Both the position numbers and the translations under genes were made by a program. The notes beneath the pieces were generated by a model that saw only the letters and a list, made by a program, of their open reading frames with translations, was not told the origin of the DNA and did no database searches. Shown piece after piece: positions 22,878 to 33,422 of a stretch of 64,000 nucleotides of DNA. Every line of letters starts with the position of its first letter. Position 1 is the stretch's first letter. Source of the DNA: Arthrinium phaeospermum (Eukaryota > Ascomycota > Sordariomycetes > Amphisphaeriales > Apiosporaceae); contig QYRS01000015.1 in NCBI GenBank assembly GCA_006503535.1, forward strand, positions 186,001 to 250,000, in the 5' to 3' direction.

Positions 22878-24874
22878 TCAACACACCCTAACCCCGCATA
22901 CTTCGACCCCTCTCCCCTCGACGTACGCGCAGCGGCCAAAATAGACCGCCAACGCCTCCCTCACGAACTCGACGTCGCTCGCACTCCAGATATCCAGGCC
23001 CATAGACCGGAGCGCCTCGATACTAATTCGGATACCGCGGCCGTCCCCTCCATCTCCGCCGCGCCGCAGGAGCACATCGTCCTCCTCTTCGTCGTCCATG
23101 CCGTCATCCATCATATTGCTCTCGGTGTCGGTGTCGTCGTCGTCGCCGTGATCCTCGACGAGATCGACCAGCTTGGTGAGCATGGTCGTCGTCAGCCGGT
23201 GGAAGTAGGCGATGACAGCCAGCTCGACGCGCGCCTCCTCGGGCGGCAGCGGGGCCGAGGTGGCCGCGGTCGAGAGGCGCCGCGGCTGCGAGCTGCTGCC
23301 AAACGGCGTCGCCGCCGATGACGACGTCAGGTCTGCGGACCGCGGCACGTTCATGCTCATGGACATGGACGGCGAGGAGAACATGTCGGCTAGCAGACCG
23401 GCGTCGTGGGCCTGCTCCTCGGCCTCGTTCGACCGCGCCTGCTCGCCGGCCGAGGCCCACCACATGAACCCATTGTAGGCCAGGGCGGTCCAGGTCTGCG
23501 GTTCGACGATCTTGTCCGTCTCGTCCACGAGCGGGTCGTCACTAGGTCGAATGGGCGTCGCAGGCGGTCGCGAAGTCGTCGAGGACGCCCCCGGGCTGTC
23601 GGCGCTCAGGAGGCTGCTGTGCGACTCTAGCCGCAACAGGGCGTTCTTGAGGGAGCGGAAGCGGCGGAGATCGCGCTGCGTGGCCTTGACCACATTGCCA
23701 CGGGGGCACTCTACCGTGGGCCAGACGTGCTCCTTGGCTTGCGCGCTGTGGGGCAGGGGCATGGTGATGAGCATGTCCCACAGGGTATCCTTCATTGCTA
23801 GAATACTGTCCGTGGTGCAAGCGATCCATCCGGATTCCGAGTCTGGGGAAGCAGCGAGTTCCTCTTGGGCCTTGGGCTTGGCCGTGTCGATTAGGAAGGG
23901 TATGTCGTGAACACCAACAGTAAATAATGGCCTGAGCCGGTGGGAAGGGCAATCAGGCGCGAGAAGGTTGTAGGTCGAGAGGGGAATATTAGACAAAATG
24001 GATATATCATAGACTATACTTGATGTCAGGGGCTGTCCTCTCCTACAGCAGGACGACATGGGCGTCGAGGCTTACCAAAATTATTGATTTCTTGCACGGG
24101 CGCGTGACAAGAAATTAAGATGCGCTTCCGTAGTAAAGCGGCACGATGTATGGGGAAGATGAGCGGCCCAAATGTGTCCAGCAGCTTCTTCAAGCTCCAC
24201 GCCGGGTGGAAGTTGGACAGCTTGTGCTCCGGCTGCAGCAGCGCAGCACCATCCGAGGCAGATCGGCCCCTAAGATGCGCCCGTTTCGGTGTCCTCGGCT
24301 GCTGCTGCGACGGAGTAGTAGTCGTATTAGTAGGCGCGCTGGCGGCCGGTTCTTTAGTCGTCGTCGTATCGGCAGCGCTCTGCTCTTCGCGAGCTTGGTG
24401 CTTCCTCCAATATTCCTCCAGCAGTTGCGTCCGCTTCGCATCGTCGGCCAGCTGCGATGCCATATCCTTCAGCCCCTCGGCGTGCTTCCACGCGCGTCCC
24501 AGCCGGCCGTAGCTCAGCGGCACCAAGACGCCGACGGCGAGCATGCGGGCGTTGCGGGCCTCGGTGTCCTCGCAGGGCGCATTGACGAAGGCGCTCAGGC
24601 CGGCATAGTCGCCGTGGACGAAGTAGATCAGATCGTCGGCGACGGTGTGCAGACCCGAGGGCAGCGACTTGTACTCGACGACGCCCTCGAGCTCGACGTC
24701 GGGTCTCGAGGCCTTCCAGGTAATGGTGTAGCCGGCCTTGACGTCGAAGTCGATCAGGAAGAGGGCCGAGATGGAAGGCAAGTCGGCCCAGGCGGCGGGC
24801 GACGTGGACGTGGCGGGCGAGCGTGGAGGGAGTCGGACGTGCAGCTCCGGCTGGCCCCGTCGGGTCGCGGCCAT
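22878..24874 (-). CDS. DENND11/LCHN-like DENN-family protein (DUF2347/DUF4484)
   Basis: Two exons (24076-24874 and 22878-24013) with a 62-base GT-AG intron give 644 residues. The N-terminal half has LPSISALFLIDFDVKAGYTITWK, LEGVVEYKSLPSGLH and a VGVLVPLSYGRLGRAW segment. The C-terminal half has NNPLSTYNLL-like and FTVGVHDIPFL segments and GWIACTTDSIL, then an acidic stretch with many Asp/Glu before the C-terminus. This order matches fungal proteins related to LCHN/DENND11, which carry a DENN-type fold linked to Rab regulation. The molecular target is unknown. Low-complexity Thr/Pro and Ser/Met runs are present near residues 175-205 and in exon 2. GC content is visibly higher here than in the flanks. 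Confidence 0.75.
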
Positions 24875-25583
24875 GGTGTCGGTATGAGGGTTCGGGAGTC
24901 GAAACTTGCGATGTGAGGACGGGGCGCGCGTCTAGCTGGAGCGGCGCATCATCCACGGGTCGAGGGCGAGTCACGTTTCAATCACGAATAGACGTCTGCT
25001 GTGCGTGTCGTGTCGTTGGCTTGGTAATTGGAGGAGAAAGTAGCGAAGCCAATGAAGCTCGTTGGTGGAATGAATGGCCGAGTAAGGAGTTCAGGCAATC
25101 GCAGTATGTAACCTAGCGTATCTGGGCTGATGTCAATTGGTATCGAATGAAACTGACCCCGGTGTATGTAAGTTGATCGGGTCCCAGGTGAGGTGGACCA
25201 GCACCAAGTACGTACAACATGCCCTGTAACCGAGGGGTAGCGGGGCAGGGGTCGTTGTTATAAACTCCGGTTCCCAAAAATACACCTAAGACCTCTCTGT
25301 ACACGAATGGGAGTAGAACTACAATATGCCCGTCTTCTTGAGCTCGTGTTACAATACATCAAGTATGGTAGTGCTATCGCTGCGACTTGTGATGCTATCT
25401 GAGCGTATAAGACTATGGGAGTTTTCCAAGATCCCATGTCCGTCTTTAACCATATCATCACCTTGGTGCGATACTCGGGACAAATGCGACCTCAGTACAA
25501 GAACACAAAGCCCCCGATCCCCATTCCTAGTCCATGGTAGCAACGCCATGGAGCTGCGGTACTTGCAATGTTCACAGCCATGC
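24875..25583. promoter_or_regulatory. Promoter region of the DENND11-like gene
   Basis: About 700 bases upstream of the minus-strand DENND11-like gene and downstream of the HeLo gene. No gene or defined site is seen. Confidence 0.35.
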
Positions 25584-26729
25584 TTACTTCTTAGTGGCCC
25601 AAGTCTTGAAGAAATTGTCCACTTGTTCAGCATCGACATCTCCAAACATCACGGCACTATTTCCCTTGGCTGACAGATCATAGTAGACATTGCCTGGTGC
25701 ATCACATGTCCCACCACTCCCACTGCCATTGCCCGCTATGGCCATCGACTGGTCGACTTTCGGTGCAATGTAGGCATGATGACGAGAGGCGCTTTTCAGA
25801 ACCGCTTCCAGAGCAGCATTGCCACTGTCTTGAGGATATGTTTGGTGTTCTGTCTGTATGTTGGCTCCGGTAGGACAGTTAGGTGCAAGTTCGCTGGTAT
25901 GGCCCCCGACCATAGGACCTGCCTGGCTGATACTTCCGCTTCCAAATTGGCCACTCTGTCCATCAAGCCTTGGCCCACTAGGTGTATATCTCTTGGCCGA
26001 AGTATTGGAAGACCTAGCTTCCGCTCGCTTCCCGTCGTTTGTCGGATGAGACGACATTATTGGTGCTGGTCTCTGTGTTTCGCCTGCTCTACCAATCAGC
26101 AAGTTACCGATCAGTCCATCACAAGATGTCATACTTAAGCGAGACCCCGCGCTCAGTTCTTCCAAGCTATTGATGAGAGACTCTAGGTCTGCCACCAGCG
26201 AATTGAATCGTTTCTTGTCCTGGACAGCCCACTGGAACTTGAGGCGAAGGAAGGAGAGCTTGCGAATCACGGTGTCGCTGCTCTCGCGGGGCTCAAGGCT
26301 ATATGTAGGCTTGGTGCTGGCGGGTGGTCGCAAACGGCGAATTGATACCTGACTCCCGTTGGGTAGCGAGGTGTTGACGCGCTCACCGAGCGTCAGACGG
26401 CATGCACCTGCATCCTGCCTATACCGAGAGCTCAGCGACGTGGCGCTGCCCAAGATGTCTGCAATCTGGACCAATCCCATGTAGAGTGCTTCGCTATCGT
26501 CTGGCCACCGATCCCGAAGGACTTTCTCTGTGAAGTCGGGCGCATCGATAGCAACATCCTTGCTCCATTGAAAGAATCTTAAGCGCAAGAAGTTCACTTT
26601 GGTTACGGCAATCTTGACGTCTTTACCGACATTGTTCATATCCTCGAAAAAGTCAAGAAACTCGACACACGTATTGAACAGAGTTATGAGCGTAACGGCG
26701 CCAAATGCGAGGCCAGCGACTTCAGCCAT
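25584..26729 (-). CDS. HeLo-domain (HET-s-like) protein with C-terminal HRAM-like amyloid motif
   Basis: Intronless, 381 residues. Residues 1 to about 205 match the HeLo/prion-inhibition-and-propagation domain. An N-terminal hydrophobic helix (VAGLAFGAVTLITLFNTCVE) is followed by FLRLRFFQWSKDVAI, an SRYRQDAG segment and KLSFLRLKFQWAVQDKKRF. In the HET-s family this domain is the membrane-perturbing effector, held inactive until its C-terminal amyloid motif is templated. Residues 206-340 are a Ser/Gly/Pro-rich linker. Residues 347-374 (25608-25691) contain DLSAKGNSAVMFGD followed by a terminal FF, the spacing of Gly, Ser, Val and aromatic residues expected of an HRAM repeat. Only one copy is clear, whereas HET-s has two. 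No NLR partner with a matching N-terminal motif lies within the window. The HeLo call is strong. The HRAM call rests on pattern only. Confidence 0.85.
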   Translation of the reverse strand: MAEVAGLAFGAVTLITLFNTCVEFLDFFEDMNNVGKDVKIAVTKVNFLRLRFFQWSKDVAIDAPDFTEKVLRDRWPDDSEALYMGLVQIADILGSATSLSSRYRQDAGACRLTLGERVNTSLPNGSQVSIRRLRPPASTKPTYSLEPRESSDTVIRKLSFLRLKFQWAVQDKKRFNSLVADLESLINSLEELSAGSRLSMTSCDGLIGNLLIGRAGETQRPAPIMSSHPTNDGKRAEARSSNTSAKRYTPSGPRLDGQSGQFGSGSISQAGPMVGGHTSELAPNCPTGANIQTEHQTYPQDSGNAALEAVLKSASRHHAYIAPKVDQSMAIAGNGSGSGGTCDAPGNVYYDLSAKGNSAVMFGDVDAEQVDNFFKTWATKK

Positions 26730-27606
26730 GGCCTACGCGCAGAGCAAAGAGAATGACTGACATGCCTTGTTTCTGATTGAGGTAGACAATTTTCCTGATG
26801 TTATGATATTGCAGGCTCGTTTATATATACACCGCTGCGAGGCTCTGTTCCAGTACGACAATAAAACGATCCACGCGCCATCCACACACAGGCTTACTCT
26901 AGAAAGTGGAATTGGTTTTCATATGGATATATCCAGTGTTCTCTGCGCCTGCGAGCCCTGAAGTGTTACTACCCTCGACCCCAGACCATCATCGCCTTTT
27001 CAGAAAAGTGGCTGGGTGGCCGCACTAGTATGTGTCATATATCTACGTGGACCAATCCTAGGTGAGTAGATACGAAAAGAAATCAAGGGGCGTTCTGACA
27101 TGTCTTGTAGTCATGATCCCAGTGTACTCTGCTGTACCCGTGCGACAAACTTGCTTACGGGAAATTCACAGCAGTACTTCCATCCAGTCAACCTTGTCGC
27201 TGAAACATTGCGTGCTTGTTTATCAGCCTCGAATCAACTGAGGGGCTAACGATTTGTAGTCAACACATCGAGGTGGCGAGACTGCCGAGCCTCGTCAATA
27301 ATGAACTAGGACTTGTGAGGAGGGCCACACCAATATAACTTCGAGGGAGCCAGAATCCCAGTCGGAACATCTGCTCATGCATATTATTCATTCTGAAGCA
27401 ATACGGAGTACATGTCCAATGAAATAGAAAAACATCCTTATGGCCGACCATCGCCAAGGTCCCGTAAGCATATCATTGTACGTTAACACTCAAGTTCACG
27501 AGGGTGCGGCGATATTTGGGAACAGTGGTAAGATCTATTTATTACTATTACGATGCTAAGTGCGGAAAACCCTTAGCTATAGGGAACAGGTCCTAACTAC
27601 TAATAG
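26730..27606. promoter_or_regulatory. Divergent region between HeLo gene and DUF6590-like gene
   Basis: About 880 bases. It contains splice-like signals on the plus strand (CCTAG|GTGAGT at 27059-27066, TTGTAG near 27110, GCTAACGATTTGTAG near 27245-27259, CTAACTACTAATAG ending at 27606). Together these hint that the downstream gene has small upstream exons, which I cannot assemble with confidence. One TACGGAGTA word lies at 27402-27410. Confidence 0.35.
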
Positions 27607-28439
27607 GGGGGTCTGCCCAAATCCCGCCCAACCCTCCCCGCAGCCATTCTGCGCCTACTCCTGAAGACTTGGCCAGTGGTTGTTTACCAGAATACCGGCC
27701 CACCCCACTTGCTCGAGCCAGCTATCCTGCTATAGAATATCCAATACCTGACGATCCTACCGTGCACTGCGGACAAGTCACCGCGGTGACCACGCCGATT
27801 TCCGGCCCTGTTGCCACCGAGGACGACAATTCTCACAACCCACCACCTGCGGAAGCCGAGGACAACGTTACCACAGAGAGCACCACAGCATATTCGGACG
27901 GAGACAGAAACGAAGATATGTCTCATGAAACGTCAGCGGAATACAATGAGTTTGAACAGGCGATACAGATTGACGATAAGAATGTCAAAGGACGACCCCA
28001 GACTATCTCGTCGTATACCAGAGGCAACGTGTTCAAGGTCAGGGAAGACAAGAATAACGTGCTCACCAACCGATCATTCATCGCTATAGGGAGATCGGGG
28101 GACGGCAAACTCGTCTGTTTGGCTCTTTGCGAACATCCTAATATCCCCCGTCTCCCGTCCGAGTTTTGGGATACTCATGCAGCGGTGCTGGATGTTCGGG
28201 CGCCAGATGGGCCTCATATGCCCAAGATCAAGTACCCACTTGTTCGGATGGAATTAGAGAAGCATTGCCGTCTCAAGGATGGCGCGTTCCTGAATCTGGA
28301 GCATCCATACACAGTCCACCTCCAGGGAGATACAGGTACTCTAAGGGTAATTCCGTGTGGGCAAGTTACTAGCGACATAAAAGAACTGATAGAAAATCAC
28401 ACAAAAGTGTATGGAGATATGGTAATAAAAGATTGGTGA
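27607..28439 (+). CDS. DUF6590-like protein, 5' end unresolved
   Basis: The frame is open from a likely acceptor at 27606 to the TGA at 28437-28439, about 277 codons. The first in-frame ATG is at 27918, giving 173 residues, so upstream exons are probable. The C-terminal half (RGNVFKVREDKN, SFIAIGRSGDGKLVCLAL, LPSEFWDTHAAVL, FLNLEHPYTVHLQ, TLRVIPCGQVT) resembles the fungal DUF6590 domain. That domain starts with GxVFKV, has a central Cys/Leu strand and a His, and ends with a YTV...V...G.V element. Its function is unknown. The N-terminal part is rich in Pro, Thr and acidic residues. The gene is divergent from the HeLo gene. Domain assignment is by eye and moderate. Confidence 0.55.
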
Positions 28440-28879
28440 ATATTGATCTGTAGTATAATTAATTGACAAAGGGGTGGGAGGAGGTGTGGTGATACGGGCT
28501 TACATGAGGAGTAGGATATTATGAGAGTTCCTCATTTACTGGCGAGGTTATGTGCATAATTTGATGCCATATTACGACAAGGGCCTAAGGTAGTGGTAAT
28601 CATATCTGAGCAGCGAATATATCAAAGGTGCAGGTCGGTTGGCTTTAGGAGCACCCACTCCGTTCGTAGAGCACCCGGCGGGGTTACGGGTATCCCCATG
28701 ACATCAGAGACAACGAACTTGGTGACATGGGCAGGCATAACAAGGTTTAATTTTTTGGACTTTGCATTACGGCAAGCACACGCATGACCAGACCTACATT
28801 ATAATTGTCTGCCAATCTTAAATCTCTTGGTAATAAGTTGAGAGCAAAATCACACCTCCAAGGACCCCAAGTCGTCAAC
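28440..28879. promoter_or_regulatory. Intergenic region upstream of the DUF1264 gene
   Basis: About 440 bases between two plus-strand genes. It presumably holds the 3' end of the DUF6590-like gene and the next promoter. No motif is recognised. Confidence 0.3.
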
Positions 28880-29696
28880 ATGGCCAGCAGTAGCATGGCC
28901 CCGGCGTCTGTCCCAGGGGGCGAGGTTCCTGCCGCTGACGTCGCCCTAGAAACCGGTGCTGGGTTCGTTCAGGTATCTTGCCCGTTTCGTTGCGGCCTCA
29001 ATCTTCGCGTGGCGAAGCCGCCTACTGACGGACCGTCCAGGACTTCAAACCTGTGAAGCAAATCTGTGCTCACCTAAACGCCTTTCACACCTATGCCGAC
29101 GAGCCTGGCCGTTACGTCGAGACGAACCACTACTGCTCACATCTGACATCAGGTAGCTGACTGACTGACTGACTACCCCTCTCGATTCCCACGCTGACCC
29201 ATCTCCAGATGTGCGCCAATGCATCCTCTATGATGGCCCTGGACCCGACGCCAGACTCATCGGCATCGAGTACATGGTGACGCCCAAGGTCTACGAGACG
29301 CTGCCCGCCGAGGAGCGCAAGCTGTGGCACTCGCACGTCTTCGAGGTGCGCTCGGGCATGCTCATCATGCCGGGCCCCACGTCGGCGCTGGGCCCGCAGC
29401 AGGCCTGGGAGACGGCCGAGACGGCCGAGATGAACGAGGTCGTCCACCTCTATGGCAAGATCTACCACCTGTGGCAGACGGACCGCGGGGATGCCCTGCC
29501 CCTGGGTGAGCCCAAGCTGATGACCAGCTTCACCGAGGCGGGCCAGTTCGATTTCGACAAGGTCGTCGGCGACCGCGACAGGCGGTTCGGCGTGGACTAC
29601 AAGCGCAAGCGCGAGATTCGGAAGGATGCTGTTCCCGAGCCCAAGATCCACGAAGATGCCGACCATGCATGGAAACAGCGACGAAACTCCATGTAA
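28880..29696 (+). CDS. DUF1264 / oil-body-associated (OBAP-like) protein
   Basis: Three exons (28880-28972, 29041-29152, 29209-29696) encode 230 residues. The introns of 68 and 56 bases have GT-AG ends and keep phase. The family pattern is clear: [17 protein letters not shown] and [22 protein letters not shown] at the front, then [40 protein letters not shown] and [20 protein letters not shown]. Plant members are lipid-droplet associated. In fungi the role is uncharacterised. The second intron begins with a short (CTGA)n repeat at 29157-29173. This is the first of three co-oriented genes ending with the cleavage oxygenase. Confidence 0.85.
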
Positions 29697-30103
29697 AGGG
29701 GGGGGATACGCAGTCTGTCACTTATACTCCCCGGTAGGGCGATATATCAGCCCATGGGCTAGAACAGCCTGTCGTCTGTGAGATGAAGCAGCACCCTATG
29801 ATTGGTGGACTGCATGGTTGTACCATTTTGAGAGAGGAGACATAAGAACCGTTTGCCGGCATCATCGGGCGGAGAAAATCGACCGAGAAAGAGGATGCAG
29901 CTCCAGGTTGGGGAATATCCCAAGCCGGCGTAGTAATTAAGTACATAACTTACTTGTATCCCCCACTCGGCTTGCGAATTCCATAAAACCCTCCCTTTGG
30001 GGTGCCAGTTTAGACCCCCAATGCGTCGTTGTAAAGATTGAACGCTTGAAGACATACGTTTACCGGATTACACTAGTTGAGCAAGTCCTTGTGTCTGCTC
30101 AGC
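29697..30103. promoter_or_regulatory. Intergenic region, DUF1264 gene to SnoaL-like gene
   Basis: About 400 bases between co-oriented genes. An 8-G run sits near 29698-29705 just after the stop codon. No other feature is seen. Confidence 0.3.
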
Positions 30104-31051
30104 ATGGAAGCAGAACTCGCCGAGCTGAAGGAGCAGGTCGCTGCCCTGACAAAAGAGCTCTCACGTGTCTCGGACGAAGCCGAAGTGCGCAAGACACACT
30201 TCAAGTACGGGTACTATCTTGACAAATGTCTATACAATGAGGTCCGTCCTTGTTTTCGTTAGAATTCCTGACCAGGAAGCCCAACTTTCGAGACGGGAAA
30301 AGCCTGAAAAAAGAAGGCCGCCTCGCAACTTACTCAACTCTTCTCTCCGCAGGTCGTAGATATGTTCGCGGACCACCCGGACACCTACGTCGAGTTTCTC
30401 GGTGGTCGCTACCGGGGAAAGGAGGGCGTCAAGCGCCTCTACCAGGGCCGGTTCCAGAAGGGTTTCGTCGCGGGGCGCAACGGGCCCGTCCGGGGCTTCC
30501 TGCTGGACCACCTGATGCTGCAGGACATCATCGACGTGGACCGGACGGGGACGCACGCCTGGTGCCGGATGCGGGCGCTGATGCAGGCGGGCACGCACAA
30601 GTCCATCGTCGAGACGCACCCCCGAGGCGCCGTGCAGTGGTGGGAAGGCGGGCTCTACGAGAACGAGTACCTCAAGGAGGGCGGCGTGTGGAAGCTGTTC
30701 CGCTACCGCTACTTCCCCTTCTGGCACGCCGACTTCGCCACGGGCTGGCAGCAGACGCGCGAGAACTACATCCCCTGGCCCACCAAGACGTTTCCCGAGG
30801 ACCCCCTCGGCCCCGACGAGCTCGTCGACCAGAAGATGCTCTGGCCTGACACGCGCGTCGTGCCCTTCCACTATCCGCATCCCGTCACGGGCGAGCGCGC
30901 CAGCGACGACGACCTGAGGGCGCCCCAGTACGGCCAAGAGGCGGGCTCGGGCGAACCCCCTCTGTCCCTGGCTCTGCCGGGGGGTCAGGTGCGACCAGGC
31001 GCGGGGTCGACGGAGGAGCCTAAGATGCTTCCGGATCTGGTGCAGAACTGA
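30104..31051 (+). CDS. SnoaL-like (NTF2-fold) protein
   Basis: Two exons (30104-30241, 30353-31051) encode 278 residues, with a 111-base intron whose ends are GT-AG. A short N-terminal coiled coil (ELAELKEQVAALTKELSRV) precedes an NTF2-type fold: HFKYGYYLDKCLYNEVVDMFADH, VEFLGGRYRGKEGVKRLY, LDHLMLQDIIDVDRTGTHAWCR, WWEGGLYENEYLKEGGVWKLFRY. This matches the SnoaL-like 'nuclear transport factor 2' proteins that act as small cyclases, dehydratases or binding proteins in secondary or aromatic metabolism. The catalytic role here is not known. The tail after about residue 215 is Pro/Gly-rich and probably disordered. It lies between the DUF1264 gene and the cleavage oxygenase on the same strand. Confidence 0.8.
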
Positions 31052-31349
31052 TGGGCGAGCCGACCCTATCGGGTAATTGGCTGTATACAACAAATTGGGT
31101 CTGTGATGCAGGTCGAGTACTACATACCCCCCAAGTTCCGATGAAGACAGTCCTGATTCGCTACTAAATCTATCACCGAGTACGTACCAACGAAACGCGG
31201 AAACGAAGTTGGAGAAAGGAAAACGCCATCCAAGTGGCAATTGTCTCTGTCTATTCTCTTCAAGTCCGGGTCGGAGGGGAAACGTTTCTTTGCATTCTGT
31301 CAAGTAGTACCCATTTACACCAATTCAAGTGCGCATCCCTTGTCCCGTG

Positions 31350-33341
31350 ATGGCGCACATTCATGATCTTGAGCCTCAAGTGACCAACTCTCACTATGCG
31401 AACGGTCGTCTCAATGGTGACACCTCCAAGTTCCCGGACACCGAGGTCTTCAAAGGCATGAACAAACCTTCGCGGTTTGAGGGAGACGTGTTCGACCTCG
31501 AAGTCACGGGCGAGATACCCAAGGAGATCAACGGGACATTCTACCGCGTCCAGCCCGACCACCGGTTCCCGCCCCTTTTCGAGGACGACATCCACTTCAA
31601 CGGTGACGGTAGCGTGACGGCGATTCGAATTGACAACGGTCATGCCGACTTCAAGCAGCGCTACGGTAAGGCCTTGGCTTTTCCCTCCACCGTCTTGATA
31701 GCTGCGCGAACATAAAAAGGGGGGGGCGGAGAAGACACTATCAGACCTCCACACCCCCGGAAGCCTAAGCAGAGAAATGATCGAAAAAAACAATCCCCCC
31801 TTTCAACCCATACACTACTACATCGGTCCCCAATGTGAACTCCCGTCTAATCCAAAACAGTACAAACGGACCGCTACCGGGCCGAGACGGCCGCGCGGCG
31901 CAGCCTGTTCGGGCGGTACCGCAACCCCTACACGGACAACGAGAGCGTGCGCGGGGTGATCCGAACCGCGGCCAACACCAACATCACCTTCTGGCGCGGG
32001 GTGCTGCTGGCGAGCAAGGAGGACGGCCCGCCGTTCGCGCTGGACCCGACCACGCTCGCGACGCTGGGGCGGTACGACTTCGAGGGCCAGATCGCGTCGC
32101 CGACCTTCACGGCGCACCCCAAGTTCGACCCGGACACGGGCGACATGGTCTGCTTCGCCTACGAGGCGGGCGGCGATGGGTCCGACTGCTCGGCCGACGT
32201 GGCCGTCTGGACCGTCGGGGCCCGCGACGGCAGGGTGCAGGAGGAGGTCTGGTTCCGGGCCCCCTTCGCCGGCATGATCCACGACTGTGGCGTCTCGGCC
32301 AACTACGTCGTCCTCCCGCTCACGCCGCTCAAGATGTCGCCCGAGCGCCTCCGGGCCGGCGGCAACAAGTTCGCCTGGGATCCCCACGAGGACCAGTGGT
32401 ATGGATTGGTGCCGCGGCGCGGGGCCAAGGCCGAGGATGTGAAGTGGTTCCGGGCGGATAATGGTGCGTTTCTCCCGCCTCCTTTTCTCTTGTCTCCCAT
32501 CTCTGGGCTGCGCATGGGAAAGGCAACAACAATGAACATCCCACATGAGAAGGACCTGGCTCGTAGTACTAATAGATAGCCTACCCACACAGGATTCCAC
32601 GGCCACGTAGCCGGGTGCTACGAGAACGACGAGGGAAAGGTGGTGCTGGACCTCACCGTCGCCGACGGCAACGTCTTCTTCTTCTTCCCGCCCGAGGGCG
32701 ACGAGCAGGAATCAGGCGTGAAGCAGCGCAATCGACTGAGCAGCCCGACACACCGGTGGCTGCTCGACCCGGCCGCCCCGACGGGGACGCGCGTGGCGCC
32801 GGCGCTGACGTGGCCGACCAACGGCGAGTTCTCGCGCATCGACGACCGCGTCGTGACCAAGAAGTACCGGCACTTCTGGCAGGCGCGCATCGACCCGACC
32901 AAGCCGTACGACTTTGCCCGGTGCGGGCCTCCCGCCGGCGGCCTGTTCAACTGCCTGGGCCACTACACGTGGGACGCCGAGGACGAGGGCGCGGTCGGGC
33001 GTGAGGACGTCTACTTTGCCGGGCCCACCTCGACGTTCCAGGAGCCCAGCTTCATCCCTCGCGACGGCGGCGGCGAGGGCGAGGGCTACCTGATCGCCCT
33101 GCTGAACCATCTCGACGTACTGCGCAACGACGTCGTGATATTCGATGCCCAGAACCTCGCGGCCGGGCCTCTGGCCACGCTCCACTTACCACTCAAGCTC
33201 AAGTTGGGATTGCATGGGAACTTTGTGGACCACAGGGAGATCGAAGCCTGGAATAAACGCCGGGAAGAGGAACTTGGGCCGGTCAAGGTGGCGACGGAGC
33301 CTTTGCCCTGGCAACAAAAGCAAAAGATGAACTCGGCATGA
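31350..33341 (+). CDS. Carotenoid/stilbene cleavage oxygenase
   Basis: Non-haem iron(II) dioxygenase of the carotenoid/lignostilbene cleavage family, which splits conjugated double bonds to aldehydes. Three exons (31350-31665, 31861-32463, 32593-33341) encode 555 residues, with introns of 195 and 129 bases. The four iron-binding histidines are in place: FTAHPKF (His191), MIHDCGVS (His246), GFHGHVAG (His309) and GLHGNFVD (His514). Also typical are [16 protein letters not shown] at the N-terminus, the HFNGDGSV loop and [16 protein letters not shown]. The [12 protein letters not shown] form and the length point to the lignostilbene-type branch rather than the retinal-forming CarX branch. The substrate cannot be read from sequence. 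No membrane or secretion signal is seen. Confidence 0.9.
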
Positions 33342-33422
33342 TAGGGAGACAATCATACAAGCTTTAACATTCTGGTTCTAACTATGTGATGCGCCGGTTC
33401 TCCTAGGTTGCGTCTTTCTTTC

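Noticed and set aside
24146..24916. 256-codon open frame on the plus strand
   Set aside because: It is antisense to exon 1 of the DENND11-like gene and Arg-rich low complexity.
30230..31303. 357-codon open frame on the minus strand
   Set aside because: It lies opposite the SnoaL-like gene and arises from its GC-rich codon pattern. The plus-strand protein has recognisable domain structure.
31818..32606. 262-codon open frame on the minus strand
   Set aside because: It lies opposite exon 2 of the cleavage oxygenase, which has the conserved histidines. The minus frame has no domain.
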